Part shown: positions 6,851 to 14,836 of the stretch, one piece after another
Layout: every line of letters begins with the position of its first letter
Numbering within the stretch: position 1 is the first letter of the stretch
Origin: Acidimicrobiia bacterium
GTDB taxonomy: Bacteria > Actinomycetota > Acidimicrobiia > Acidimicrobiales > Hopanoidiivorantaceae
Direction: 5' to 3'
NCBI GenBank assembly: GCA_020027305.1
Contig: JAHRAM010000082.1
Span: forward strand, 1 to 24,899
DNA length: 24,899 bases
Position numbers and translations under genes: made by a program
Notes under the pieces: model-generated
Seen by the model: the letters and a program-made list of their open reading frames with translations, nothing else
Told to the model about the DNA's origin: nothing
The model's database searches: none

Positions 6851-8872
6851 TTATTTACTTGCTTCTACAAGATCTTTAAGCTCCCGCTTTAGTTGTCTAA
6901 CTTCATCTCTTAGTCTGGCCGCTTCTTCAAAACGAAGATCTTGGGCAGCAGAGTGCATTTCATTTTCGAGTGTATCGATATATTTTTTCAAGTCGTCTGT
7001 CGTCATTCCTTCCTTTATCTTTTCAACCTTATATTCAGTTCGTGCATGAGTAGAAGGAATATAACGTTCCTCTGCACTGATAATATCGCCAAGTTTCTTT
7101 TTAATTGTGGCTGGCGTAATATTGTTTTCTTTATTATATTTAATTTGTTTTTCACGGCGATAGTTGGTTTCTTTAATTGCTTCTTGCATTGCAAATGTTT
7201 TTTTATCAGCATAAAGAATTGCTTTTCCATTAACATTGCGAGCAGCTCGTCCAATAGTTTGAATGAGTGAAGTTTTGTTTCTTAAAAATCCCTCTTTGTC
7301 AGCATCCAAAATAGCTACTAGTGAGACTTCGGGTAGGTCAAGCCCTTCTCTTAAAAGATTAATGCCCACTAGCACATCGTATTCCCCTTGTCGAAGCTCA
7401 CTCAAAATTGCTATCCGTTCAAGCGTATCTATGTCGCTGTGAAGATATCTCGCACGAATTCCATGGTCTAAAAGATATTCGGTTAGCTCTTCTGACATTT
7501 TTTTAGTGAGCGTAGTTACTAAAACCCGCTCATTGCTTTCTGCCCGTGCTTTAATTTCATCAAAGAGGTCATCAATTTGTCCTTCGGTTGGTTTCACAAC
7601 AACTTCTGGGTCAACTAAACCAGTAGGGCGAACCACAAGCTCTACTGTCTGTGAAGAAATATCTGTTTCATATTGGCTGGGCGTAGCAGACAAAAAAATG
7701 GTTTGCCCGAGGCGGTTTTGCACCTCATCAAATGAAAGTGGGCGATTATCAAGCGCCGAAGGCAAACGAAATCCGTGCTTTACCAATGTGAGCTTCCTGC
7801 TTCTGTCACCAGCGTATTGACCATGAAGTTGTGGCACAGCAATGTGTGATTCATCAATTATTGTCACAAAGTCTTCAGGAAAATAATCAAGCAATGTAAA
7901 CGGAGGTTCACCAGCACTTCTGCCGTCAATTGGGCCTGAATAATTTTCCACGCCAGTGCAGTATCCAAGCTCCTCCATCATTTCTAAGTCATAGTTAGTA
8001 CGCATTTCAAGCCGCTGAGCTTCAAGGTGTTTCTTTTCTGTTTTGAATTTTGAAAGTCGCTCACCAAGTTCTGTTTGGATTCTTTCTATTGCTCTTGTCA
8101 TCCGTTCATCTGATGCCACATAGTGACTAGCGGGAAACAAAATCATCTCTTGTTCTTCTGCCAGCACTTCGCCAGTAACGGGGTCGACAATTGAAATTCT
8201 TTCAACCTCATCGCCAAAAAACTCTACGCGGGTTAAAACTTCTTCATACGCTGGAAAAATATCTATGATATCGCCCCTTACTCTAAACCGTCCTCGTTCA
8301 AGAGCCATGTCGTTTCGCTCATAACGCATGCCCACTAACTGTGCTAGCACACCACGTTGTTTTGTGGTGTCGCCCTGCCGTAAAACTAAAAGTTGTGACT
8401 CGTATTCTTGTGGAGAACCCAAACCATAAATGCAAGAAACTGATGCAACTATTATGACATCTCGCCTTGTGAGCAAAGCAGATGTAGCTGAGTGGCGCAA
8501 CCTATCAATTTCTTCATTCACTGAAGAATCTTTTTCAATGTATGTGTCACTGGTTGGAACATACGCCTCTGGTTGATAATAGTCATAGTAGCTAACAAAA
8601 TATTCAACTCGGTTATTGGGAAAAAACTCTCGCAGCTCTCCAGCAAATTGTGCTGCCAAAGATTTGTTTGGCTCAAGCACAAGAGTTGGGCGCTGAACTT
8701 GTTCTATAGTCCAAGCAATAGTAGTGCTTTTACCACTCCCAGTGATGCCAAGCAGAGTTTGAAATTTATCTCCTCTTTCTAAACCTTCTGCTAACTGTTG
8801 AATAGCAGCTGGTTGATCTCCAGCAGGCTCAAATTCTGCTTCTACCTTGAACGGTGTTTCAATTTGCGACAC
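6851..8872 (-). CDS. uvrB: excinuclease ABC subunit B
   Basis: 673 residues, GTG start (an overlapping ATG at 8874 is out of frame). A helicase-like DNA-loading subunit that takes damaged DNA from UvrA and recruits UvrC. Visible: FEPAGDQPAAI at the N-terminus, Walker A GITGSGKST at 42-50 (Ser where most UvrBs have Thr), the beta-hairpin region YYDYYQPEAYVP near 95-106, IDESH Walker B, FLSATP, the helicase motif GINLLREGLDLPEV, QTIGRAARN, and a C-terminal UVR helical domain (MHSAAQDLRFEEAARLRDE) that binds UvrC. It lies downstream of rmuC and upstream of uvrA, consistent with one repair transcription unit. Confidence 0.97.
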   Translation of the reverse strand: MSQIETPFKVEAEFEPAGDQPAAIQQLAEGLERGDKFQTLLGITGSGKSTTIAWTIEQVQRPTLVLEPNKSLAAQFAGELREFFPNNRVEYFVSYYDYYQPEAYVPTSDTYIEKDSSVNEEIDRLRHSATSALLTRRDVIIVASVSCIYGLGSPQEYESQLLVLRQGDTTKQRGVLAQLVGMRYERNDMALERGRFRVRGDIIDIFPAYEEVLTRVEFFGDEVERISIVDPVTGEVLAEEQEMILFPASHYVASDERMTRAIERIQTELGERLSKFKTEKKHLEAQRLEMRTNYDLEMMEELGYCTGVENYSGPIDGRSAGEPPFTLLDYFPEDFVTIIDESHIAVPQLHGQYAGDRSRKLTLVKHGFRLPSALDNRPLSFDEVQNRLGQTIFLSATPSQYETDISSQTVELVVRPTGLVDPEVVVKPTEGQIDDLFDEIKARAESNERVLVTTLTKKMSEELTEYLLDHGIRARYLHSDIDTLERIAILSELRQGEYDVLVGINLLREGLDLPEVSLVAILDADKEGFLRNKTSLIQTIGRAARNVNGKAILYADKKTFAMQEAIKETNYRREKQIKYNKENNITPATIKKKLGDIISAEERYIPSTHARTEYKVEKIKEGMTTDDLKKYIDTLENEMHSAAQDLRFEEAARLRDEVRQLKRELKDLVEASK

Positions 8873-8929
8873 ATTTTTATTTTAGATTTTTTGTCTCAAA
8901 TTTTGTTTCAAGTTTGTAGAGAATTTTGG

Positions 8930-8965
8930 CTTCTGTGACTTTTGTGGCTTTTATAACTTTTGCAG
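8930..8965 (-). repeat. four 9-bp tandem repeats after the rmuC stop
   Basis: Top strand reads cttctgtga, cttttgtgg, cttttataa, cttttgcag in succession, period 9. It lies just beyond the rmuC TAA, in a frame that stays open for 33 codons past that stop (to a TAA at 8877-8879) and would encode a Lys/Thr-rich repeat-like peptide (AKVIKATKVTEAK). Confidence 0.5.
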
Positions 8966-8975
8966 ATTGTTTGAG

Positions 8976-10211
8976 TTATTTCAGTTGTTCAAATTCTTCT
9001 AGTTGCTCAACTTCAGCAATTTGTTCATCCCCTTCAAATTCTGCGATTTCTGCGACTTCTTCAATTTCTTCTAATTCATATATTTCGGTTGGTTTGTTTA
9101 AGCCCACTGTTTTTGATTGAGCTTTAGATTGAAGGTTTTGGATTCGTTTTATTGGTCTTTCAAGTTGATTTGTTCGTGTGCCAACTAGCTTTCCAAAGTC
9201 GGCTTGTGTTCTATCAATCCTCTCCCCCAATTTATCCATTGCTCCTTTAAATTTTTCCCACTCTGCCATAAAGTTTTTGTGCTCTTCTAAAACTTGGTCT
9301 GTAGATTCTCTAAGTTGAGCGATTTGAACTGATTCACGAATGATACTTAGAATCGAAAACAACGTAACAGGGGAACACAAGGTTACATTTCGTGAAAGTC
9401 CATACTCAATAATGGTCGGTTCTTTTTCTGCTAAAAACCGAAAGATTGATTCATTGGGAATAAACATCAGCATCTGATCTACTGAACCTTTTGCGTTTAT
9501 ATATTGTTTTTCATGAAGTGAATCAATTTGGTGCCTTACATCTCTTATAAAACTTTTTGTAGCCTCATCCACTAATGCTTGTGTGTTTTTCATATTATTT
9601 TCTATGCCACTCTCAAGTTGAATGACCCTTTGGTAGTTATCAAATGGAAATTTGACATCCATGAACAACACCATATTTTCTGGCAAGGGAAATGTGTAAT
9701 CGGGGCGGAGTTTGGCTGTGGGATTGACAGGGTTTTCAATAGCTTGCTGACAATAATAATTGATACCTTTCATAAACCCCACGCTTCGCAAAACGTCTTC
9801 TGCCATCTTTTCACCCCAATTCCCTCGCTTTGAAGGGTTGCCCAAAATTTGATTGAGCTTAGTTTGTTCTTGAAGAGAAGACTTTAAGCTATCAGTCATA
9901 TTTTGCATTTGCGATTGAAAAGCTCCTTGATTCTTTTCAGACTTCTCTTTGAACTGGCTTAGGTTTTCGTTGAGGGTTTTTACATAACTTTCTAGGGGCT
10001 GAATACGGTTAGTGATTTTTTCGTCAAAAGCATCCATTCGCAAATTAAAGTTCTCTTTATTATGCTCAAGTTCTTTTTCAATTAGGTCACCAACATCTTG
10101 CTTCTCAGAAGAATCTTCGTTGCCTTGTTTGCTTTTCTTTATGTCGTATACGATTTTAAACACTAAAAGCGCTATGGCTATAGATACACCGATTATTAAT
10201 ATTGCTGTCAT
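8976..10211 (-). CDS. rmuC: RmuC-family DNA recombination protein
   Basis: 411 residues. RmuC proteins limit inversions between short repeats and contain a restriction-endonuclease-like core; biochemical activity is poorly defined. Layout: an N-terminal membrane anchor (residues 1-20), a charged coiled coil about 45-125, the conserved RmuC domain about 130-340 (GNPSKRGNWGEKMAEDVL, RPDYTFPLPENMVLFMDVKFPFDNY, QMLMFIPNESIF), a short coiled coil, then a very acidic tail (about 375-411, nearly half Glu). The tail is encoded by imperfect GAA-rich repeats. The start ATG fits directly before the TM helix. It sits between coaE and uvrB, an insertion into the usual coaE-uvrB-uvrA neighbourhood. Confidence 0.92.
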   Translation of the reverse strand: MTAILIIGVSIAIALLVFKIVYDIKKSKQGNEDSSEKQDVGDLIEKELEHNKENFNLRMDAFDEKITNRIQPLESYVKTLNENLSQFKEKSEKNQGAFQSQMQNMTDSLKSSLQEQTKLNQILGNPSKRGNWGEKMAEDVLRSVGFMKGINYYCQQAIENPVNPTAKLRPDYTFPLPENMVLFMDVKFPFDNYQRVIQLESGIENNMKNTQALVDEATKSFIRDVRHQIDSLHEKQYINAKGSVDQMLMFIPNESIFRFLAEKEPTIIEYGLSRNVTLCSPVTLFSILSIIRESVQIAQLRESTDQVLEEHKNFMAEWEKFKGAMDKLGERIDRTQADFGKLVGTRTNQLERPIKRIQNLQSKAQSKTVGLNKPTEIYELEEIEEVAEIAEFEGDEQIAEVEQLEEFEQLK

Positions 10212-10260
10212 TTGGCTTTAAAAAATTTTATTATATTTAGGTTTTCGTTGAATTTTTCGT

Positions 10261-10340
10261 GTTGCTTGTTTACTTGTTTGCCCGTTTACCTATTTACCTG
10301 TTTACCTATTTATTTATTTGTCTATTTACCTGTTTTGTAG
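10261..10340. repeat. 8-bp tandem repeat tract, consensus TTTACCTR
   Basis: Ten successive 8-base units, from GTTGCTTG at 10261 through TTTACTTG, TTTGCCCG, TTTACCTA, TTTACCTG, TTTACCTA, TTTATTTA, TTTGTCTA, TTTACCTG and TTTTGTAG, at exact period 8 with substitutions only. It occupies the presumed rmuC 5' leader in the 263-bp gap between coaE and rmuC. A shorter similar tract (gtctacctatttgcttattt) precedes rbsK at 2601. Confidence 0.65.
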
Positions 10341-10357
10341 TTCCTAATCGGCCCTCA

Positions 10358-10385
10358 ATTATATTATGTCACTAGGGTATGACAC
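10358..10385 (-). promoter_or_regulatory. candidate rmuC promoter with TGTCA-N8-TGACA inverted repeat
   Basis: The minus strand reads GTGTCATACCCTAGTGACAT followed by AATATAAT. TATAAT is a consensus -10. TGTCA/TGACA half-sites (10380-10384 and 10367-10371) form an 8-base-spaced inverted repeat just upstream of it. TGTCA also resembles the first half of the actinobacterial RecA-independent damage promoter. It is about 150 bases before the rmuC ATG, upstream of the 8-bp repeats. Confidence 0.35.
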
Positions 10386-10474
10386 TTTTTGATAGTTTTC
10401 ACATTTTTATATTTTTTAGCGATTATATTTTTCTATGCCCCAAAACATTTAATTGTTTAATTAATTAACTTAAA

Positions 10475-11230
10475 TTAACTCTCACCGTTCAACTCATCAG
10501 CTTTTGCGTTAAGCAAGCCTTTAATCCATTCAAAACATTTTTCGACTTGAGCCCCCAATGACTCCATATCGCCATCATTTTCTATCAAGAAATCTGCTAC
10601 CGCCCGCCTTTGCTCTCGTGTAGCCTGTTGAGCCATCCTTGCATAAGCGTCTTCGCGTTTGAAGCCTCGATATTTTATCAACCGTTCAACAGCCAACTCC
10701 TTATCGCAATCCACAACGATTATTCCATCAAACCTATCAAACCCAGACCCTTTCCTGATAGTTTTTCCATCGCTAAGTGTTTTTGGCTCATCCAGAGACT
10801 CTGCCTCCCCAGCTTTTTTTCTAGCTTCCACTAAAAGTGGGAAATCTACCAAAACCATTTCACCTGACTCTAAATATTCTTGTCGCAGTTCCCTCATTTT
10901 TTTCTCAAGGGGCGGATGCACAATCTGGTTGAGAGCATTGAGATGGTATTTTTCATTAAATACAATTGCTGAAATGGCTGGGCGGTCAAGTGTTCCATCC
11001 TCTGTTAGCACATCATCTCCCAGCAACTCATCCCTGCCAAAATATGCCACCATTTCGTCAAATACATGATGTCCGGGCGCTTGCATTTTTCGCGCAATGG
11101 CATCAGCATCAACAAGTTTGGTTCCTCGTTCCACCAACATTTTGGCAACAGTAGACTTTCCCGAACCAAATCCACCAGTTAGACAAATTTCTATTCCAGG
11201 GTTCATAGTATCTTTTTCAGCCCGTAACAT
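10475..11230 (-). CDS. coaE: dephospho-CoA kinase
   Basis: 251 residues (usual about 200). Phosphorylates the 3'-OH of dephospho-CoA, the last step of CoA synthesis. Visible: P-loop GGFGSGKST at 19-27, LVDADAIARKMQ near 39-50, DFPLLVEA near 124, and QATREQRRAVADFLIENDGD near the C-terminus. About 25 extra hydrophilic residues (KKAGEAESLDEPKTLSDGK and on) follow DFPLLVEA, before the conserved FDGIIVVDC strand. The start at 11230 is supported by AAGGAG seven bases upstream; the internal Met9 is nearer the family norm but lacks such a site. It is divergent from the MFS gene across 74 bases and upstream of rmuC-uvrB-uvrA. Confidence 0.95.
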   Translation of the reverse strand: MLRAEKDTMNPGIEICLTGGFGSGKSTVAKMLVERGTKLVDADAIARKMQAPGHHVFDEMVAYFGRDELLGDDVLTEDGTLDRPAISAIVFNEKYHLNALNQIVHPPLEKKMRELRQEYLESGEMVLVDFPLLVEARKKAGEAESLDEPKTLSDGKTIRKGSGFDRFDGIIVVDCDKELAVERLIKYRGFKREDAYARMAQQATREQRRAVADFLIENDGDMESLGAQVEKCFEWIKGLLNAKADELNGES

Positions 11231-11237
11231 ATCGCTT

Positions 11238-11243
11238 CTCCTT
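11238..11243 (-). promoter_or_regulatory. Shine-Dalgarno of coaE
   Basis: AAGGAG on the minus strand with a 7-base spacer to the ATG at 11230. It is one of the few good SD sites in the window and decides the coaE start over the downstream Met codon. Confidence 0.7.
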
Positions 11244-11304
11244 ATTTATAAATCGACAAACACAAATTACTATTTAAATTCTAATATAGTTAAGAGTTAA
11301 GCAT

Positions 11305-12564
11305 ATGGCAGACACACCTGATAAACCTGTTAAAAAACCAGTTGGCTCATTGGCTGCATTTCAAAATCGCGACTTTACATTGTTTTGGTTTTCGGCGCTA
11401 GTGTCAAACTCAACACAATGGATGCAACAGATTATCGTGCCGATTATTGTCTTTGACCTAACAAGGTCAAATACGTGGGTAGGGCTTGTGTTCTTTTGCC
11501 AGACTATGCCAGCTCTCATACTAACACCGTTGGCAGGAATTATTGCCGACCGAATTGAACGGGTAAAAGTGCTTAGATATACAGTTTCAATTCAGTGCAT
11601 TGTGGCTCTGCTATTTTTGACGTTGTGGGAATTCGACCAGCTAGCGCCAACGGTGATTGCGCTACTAAGCCTGATTCAAGGAGTAAGTGCGGGTCTGCAA
11701 ATCGCTAACTGGCAATCTATGGTTCCATTGCTGGTTCAGCCCAATCATCTGTTTTCAGCAATCAAATTAAACTCGACACAATTTATAGCAGCAAGGGCAT
11801 TTGGCCCAATCATGGGCATCGTTTTACTTTCTTTTCTTGGTGAAAGTGCAGTGTTTAGCGCCAATGCTGTAACATATATTTTGCTTTTTATCGCACTTAT
11901 GATTATTCAGCCAGTTCAAGAGCTTCCTGCAGTTCCCACTAAGGTGTGGCTCGCCTTCAAACAGGGATTTCAATATGTGAAAGAACGGAAATCTATCATT
12001 CAGGCAATCGTAACAGGCTTTACAATTTCCTTGCTGGGACAGTCGTTAACATCGCTTGCTGCTGGGCTTGTAGAAGATCATTTCAACGGAAACGATACCG
12101 ATGTATTTTGGTTTGTAATCGCCAACGGCAGCGGCTCAATCGTGTCGTCCACCTTGCTGATACGATACGCCGACCGCTTTAGTGTTTCCACAGTCATTAA
12201 AACAGGACTAGTATTTTATACTTTTGGGCCTGTTTTGATTGGCATAACGGGTATCTACTTCTTAGGCATTGCAGGATATGCAATCTGTGGCATCGCTCAT
12301 ATGATGGTAGCTGTTTCAGTCAATACCTCTATTCAGGGGCAGTTGCCCGACCAATTTAGAGGACGCGTGCTTTCAATTTATCTAATGGGGGTATTTGGAG
12401 GAATATCTTTAGGTGCCTTAATTGGCGGCAGACTAGGCGATGTGTTTGGGATAGAAAAAATATTTGTGGCATATGGAATTGGAATTGCAATCTATTTTTT
12501 GATGACAATTTTGGTTTATAAGGGGCTGAAGCTATTGAACGTAGAAATGGAAGACGCTAATTAG
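11305..12564 (+). CDS. MFS transporter (MFS_3, EntS-like exporter type)
   Basis: 419 residues with about 12 predicted hydrophobic helices in two halves, and a cytoplasmic N-terminus MADTPDKPVKKPVGSL followed by FQNRDFTLFWFSALVSNS. This opening, the motif-A-like loop GIIADRIERVKVLR after helix 2, and DQFRGRVLSIYLMGVFGG in the C-terminal half are typical of the MFS_3 family, which contains enterobactin exporters and many uncharacterised drug or siderophore exporters. Substrate cannot be told from sequence, and no siderophore genes are nearby. Weak SD (AAGAG) before the ATG. Its stop overlaps the convergent small gene at 12557 by eight bases. Confidence 0.85.
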   Translation: MADTPDKPVKKPVGSLAAFQNRDFTLFWFSALVSNSTQWMQQIIVPIIVFDLTRSNTWVGLVFFCQTMPALILTPLAGIIADRIERVKVLRYTVSIQCIVALLFLTLWEFDQLAPTVIALLSLIQGVSAGLQIANWQSMVPLLVQPNHLFSAIKLNSTQFIAARAFGPIMGIVLLSFLGESAVFSANAVTYILLFIALMIIQPVQELPAVPTKVWLAFKQGFQYVKERKSIIQAIVTGFTISLLGQSLTSLAAGLVEDHFNGNDTDVFWFVIANGSGSIVSSTLLIRYADRFSVSTVIKTGLVFYTFGPVLIGITGIYFLGIAGYAICGIAHMMVAVSVNTSIQGQLPDQFRGRVLSIYLMGVFGGISLGALIGGRLGDVFGIEKIFVAYGIGIAIYFLMTILVYKGLKLLNVEMEDAN

Positions 12565-12715
12565 TCGGTTGTTCTTCTTGCGTTGCTTCTGCTCTAATGT
12601 GCTGCTTGATACGGTATCTAACCACAAGCAAAACCACCACAATTAAAATCAAAATTGGGCCAACCACAGTTGGAACAATGAAATACCATTCCCAAAAGTG
12701 TGCAAATATTGACAT
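12557..12715 (-). CDS. small single-pass membrane protein, 52 residues
   Basis: ATG at 12715 to TAG at 12559-12557. Aromatic N-terminus MSIFAHFWEWYF, one hydrophobic helix about residues 12-33 (IVPTVVGPILILIVVVLLVV), then a basic patch RYRIKQHIR and an acidic-polar tail (AEATQEEQPTN). Basic residues after the helix predict the C-terminus in the cytoplasm. AGGT lies 9-12 bases upstream as a weak SD. The sharp TM/basic/acidic pattern and use of nearly all the space between MFS and rhomboid promoters argue for a real gene. I do not recognise a family. It ends inside the 3' end of the MFS gene, so the two transcripts are convergent. Confidence 0.65.
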   Translation of the reverse strand: MSIFAHFWEWYFIVPTVVGPILILIVVVLLVVRYRIKQHIRAEATQEEQPTN

Positions 12716-12948
12716 TTTATTTGACCTATTTTAATGAAAACCTAGTTAGTGAAAACAATTGAAGCAAGTTTGTCTTAGCATTTGTATATCTTAGCCCCTA
12801 TATTGCTCTACTATTTAGTTGCCTTTTCTTTGTGTGGCAAATGTAATACTAATAACAAATATGAAGTCTATTTATAAAATATTGTAAAGGCGCTCAATCC
12901 CGCAATACTTGGTTAATACTATTTTTATTGAGTAGTCTTATATACCTA
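12716..12948. other. divergent intergenic region, small membrane gene / rhomboid
   Basis: 233 bases of A/T-rich DNA that must hold outward promoters for both genes. TTATATACCT directly before the rhomboid ATG could be a -10 for a nearly leaderless transcript. No repeat or further ORF of note. Confidence 0.4.
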
Positions 12949-13854
12949 ATGGATAAAAGCTGTTATCGTCACGCCGACCGCTCAACTGGGGTTGTTTGCC
13001 AGCGGTGTGACCGCCCAATTTGTCCGACCTGTATGTTTTCTGCCTCTGTGGGTTTTCATTGCCCTGAATGTGTAAATAAGGGGAGCTCTTATGATGAGCC
13101 GATTAGTCGAGCTCCTACCCCAATTAAAACCCGTTCCCCTAACCCAATTTCCTTTTTAAATATGCCTGCCACATATATCATCATTGCTGCCAACTCGGTA
13201 ATATTTATTTTTTCAGTGATAGAGTGGGGAAGCATTTTTCCTTCAACCTCAGGAAGGATTGAGATTAACTTAGGGCTGATTGACCGGGCTAGACATGGAG
13301 GCACATTTGTTGGGGTAGCAGAAGGTGAATGGTGGAGAATATTTACCAGTGGGTTTGTTCACTCTGGAATAATTCACTTCCTTATAAACATGGCTCTCTT
13401 GTGGTTCGTTGGAAGAGAACTTGAACTCTATCTTAAGACCACTAGATTTTTCTTGCTCTACACTAGTTGCATAATTGGAAGTAGCTTCTTGGTGCTTGCC
13501 CTTCGCCCTGACAATTTAACTATCGGTGCATCGGGTGGGGTGTTTGGAATTATGGCGGCCTATGTAATGTTGGCAAAGTTTTTAACTGGGCGATTTTTTG
13601 GCACAACCATATCACTTGTATTGGCGTTGAATTTAGGGATTAACGCATTCTTGCTGTTCAACCCCAATTCAAATATTTCAGTTCTCGGGCATTTAGGCGG
13701 GCTAATGACTGGACTTTTGATTGGCGCTTCCTACACATTTCTTTTTGTATATATGAAAGAACGAGTGCCAAAAAATATAAACCTGTTTGTGAACTACGCC
13801 ATTCCAATCGTAGTCGGCGGGTTGTTGTTTTTGGGAAGCATTTTAATTACATAA
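12949..13854 (+). CDS. rhomboid family intramembrane serine protease with N-terminal zinc-binding segment
   Basis: 301 residues from ATG 12949; a TTG seven codons upstream is less likely. The N-terminus has a B-box-like cluster (CYRH, CQRC, CPTC, CPEC within the first ~45 residues) expected to bind zinc and common in actinobacterial rhomboids. Six to seven hydrophobic segments follow from about residue 70. The catalytic Ser lies in IGASGGVFGIMAAY and the catalytic His in GHLGGLMTGLLIG; HSGIIHFLINMALLWFVG matches the conserved early TM segment, and L1 carries GEWWRIFTSGF. Cleaves membrane proteins within the bilayer; substrates unknown. It is followed after 67 bases by the SDR gene in the same direction. 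Confidence 0.93.
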   Translation: MDKSCYRHADRSTGVVCQRCDRPICPTCMFSASVGFHCPECVNKGSSYDEPISRAPTPIKTRSPNPISFLNMPATYIIIAANSVIFIFSVIEWGSIFPSTSGRIEINLGLIDRARHGGTFVGVAEGEWWRIFTSGFVHSGIIHFLINMALLWFVGRELELYLKTTRFFLLYTSCIIGSSFLVLALRPDNLTIGASGGVFGIMAAYVMLAKFLTGRFFGTTISLVLALNLGINAFLLFNPNSNISVLGHLGGLMTGLLIGASYTFLFVYMKERVPKNINLFVNYAIPIVVGGLLFLGSILIT

Positions 13855-13911
13855 ACTTAAATATTGTAAGACGACATTTATAACAAGAAAGAAAAACAAG
13901 AAAGAGAAAGC

Positions 13912-13915
13912 AGGA
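13912..13915 (+). promoter_or_regulatory. Shine-Dalgarno of the SDR gene
   Basis: AGGA with a 6-base spacer to the ATG at 13922, at the end of a purine-rich leader (GAAAGAAAAACAAGAAAGAG). It supports the chosen start. Confidence 0.5.
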
Positions 13916-13921
13916 AAAAAC

Positions 13922-14797
13922 ATGAAAGATTTCAAAGATAAAGTTGCGGTCATTACTGGTGGTGCTAGTGGCATGGGTAGAGCATTTGCTGATAGGTTTG
14001 GCGCTGATGGCTGCAAGATAGTCATTGCCGATGTAGAAGAGCCCACCTTGAACCAAGCAATAAAAGAGCTTGAAGCAAACGGTGTGGAAGCCACAGGAGT
14101 GGTCACTGATGTTTCAAACGCCAAAGATATGGATGCCTTAGGCAAGTTGGTGTTTGAGAAATATGGCACAGTTAATCTGCTCTTTAACAATGCAGGCGTT
14201 GCCACAGGAGGCCCGCTAGTTGATGCCAGCATTCAAGACTGGGAATGGGTCATTGGAGTAAACCTTTTTGGGGTAATACATGGGCTCAGGGTATTTCTGC
14301 CCCACATGCAAGAACACGGCGATGCACATATTGTAAACACAGCTTCTGTAGCAGGGTTGCTTTCTTATCCCCAAATGGCCGTTTACAATACTACCAAGCA
14401 CGCTGTTGTGACAATATCTGAAACCCTTTATAATGAACTTCAGCAATCTGAGTCTAACTTGGGTATTTCTGTGCTTTGCCCTGGCATTGTAAACACCAAG
14501 ATAACTGAATCAGAAAGAAACCGCCCAGAGCAAGCTACTCGCCCACTCATCCCAGATGAGCCATCTGAAGAAAACGACTTTACGCGTAATTTTGTGATGG
14601 ATATATATGCTCAATCACTCGACCCTTCAGTGGTAGCTGAGCAAGTAAAGACAGGCATTGTAGAAAATCAGTTTTATATTTGGACCGATCTTGTTTATGA
14701 AGATGCCATTATCAACAGAATGGACGACATTGTAAATCGCAAAAACCCTACACCGCGAAAGCACCTGTTAGAAGAAGACCAGAACAAGCGATTTTAA
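13922..14797 (+). CDS. short-chain dehydrogenase/reductase
   Basis: 291 residues, classical SDR. NAD(P)-binding TGGASGMGRAF near residue 13; Asp at the end of beta-2 (VIADVEE) suggests NAD(H) preference. NNAG near 90, catalytic Ser in NTASVAG near 141, and catalytic YNTTK near 155-159. The long C-terminal part (after PGIVNTKI) carries an extra lid and an Arg/Lys-rich tail. Substrate is not determinable; such SDRs in Acidimicrobiia and mycobacteria often act on lipids or steroids. It faces the acyl-CoA synthetase gene convergently with a 39-base gap lacking a clear terminator. Confidence 0.9.
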   Translation: MKDFKDKVAVITGGASGMGRAFADRFGADGCKIVIADVEEPTLNQAIKELEANGVEATGVVTDVSNAKDMDALGKLVFEKYGTVNLLFNNAGVATGGPLVDASIQDWEWVIGVNLFGVIHGLRVFLPHMQEHGDAHIVNTASVAGLLSYPQMAVYNTTKHAVVTISETLYNELQQSESNLGISVLCPGIVNTKITESERNRPEQATRPLIPDEPSEENDFTRNFVMDIYAQSLDPSVVAEQVKTGIVENQFYIWTDLVYEDAIINRMDDIVNRKNPTPRKHLLEEDQNKRF

Positions 14798-14836
14798 CTA
14801 AACCTTTACGTTAGTGCCTAGATATTACGTTCTTGA

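Noticed and set aside
10659..11069. 136-codon plus-strand frame inside coaE
   Set aside because: Antisense of a conserved kinase, Ser/Phe-rich shadow peptide, no start signal.
14798..14836. Terminator between SDR and acyl-CoA synthetase
   Set aside because: A ttacgtt direct repeat is present, but no stable inverted repeat or T-run.
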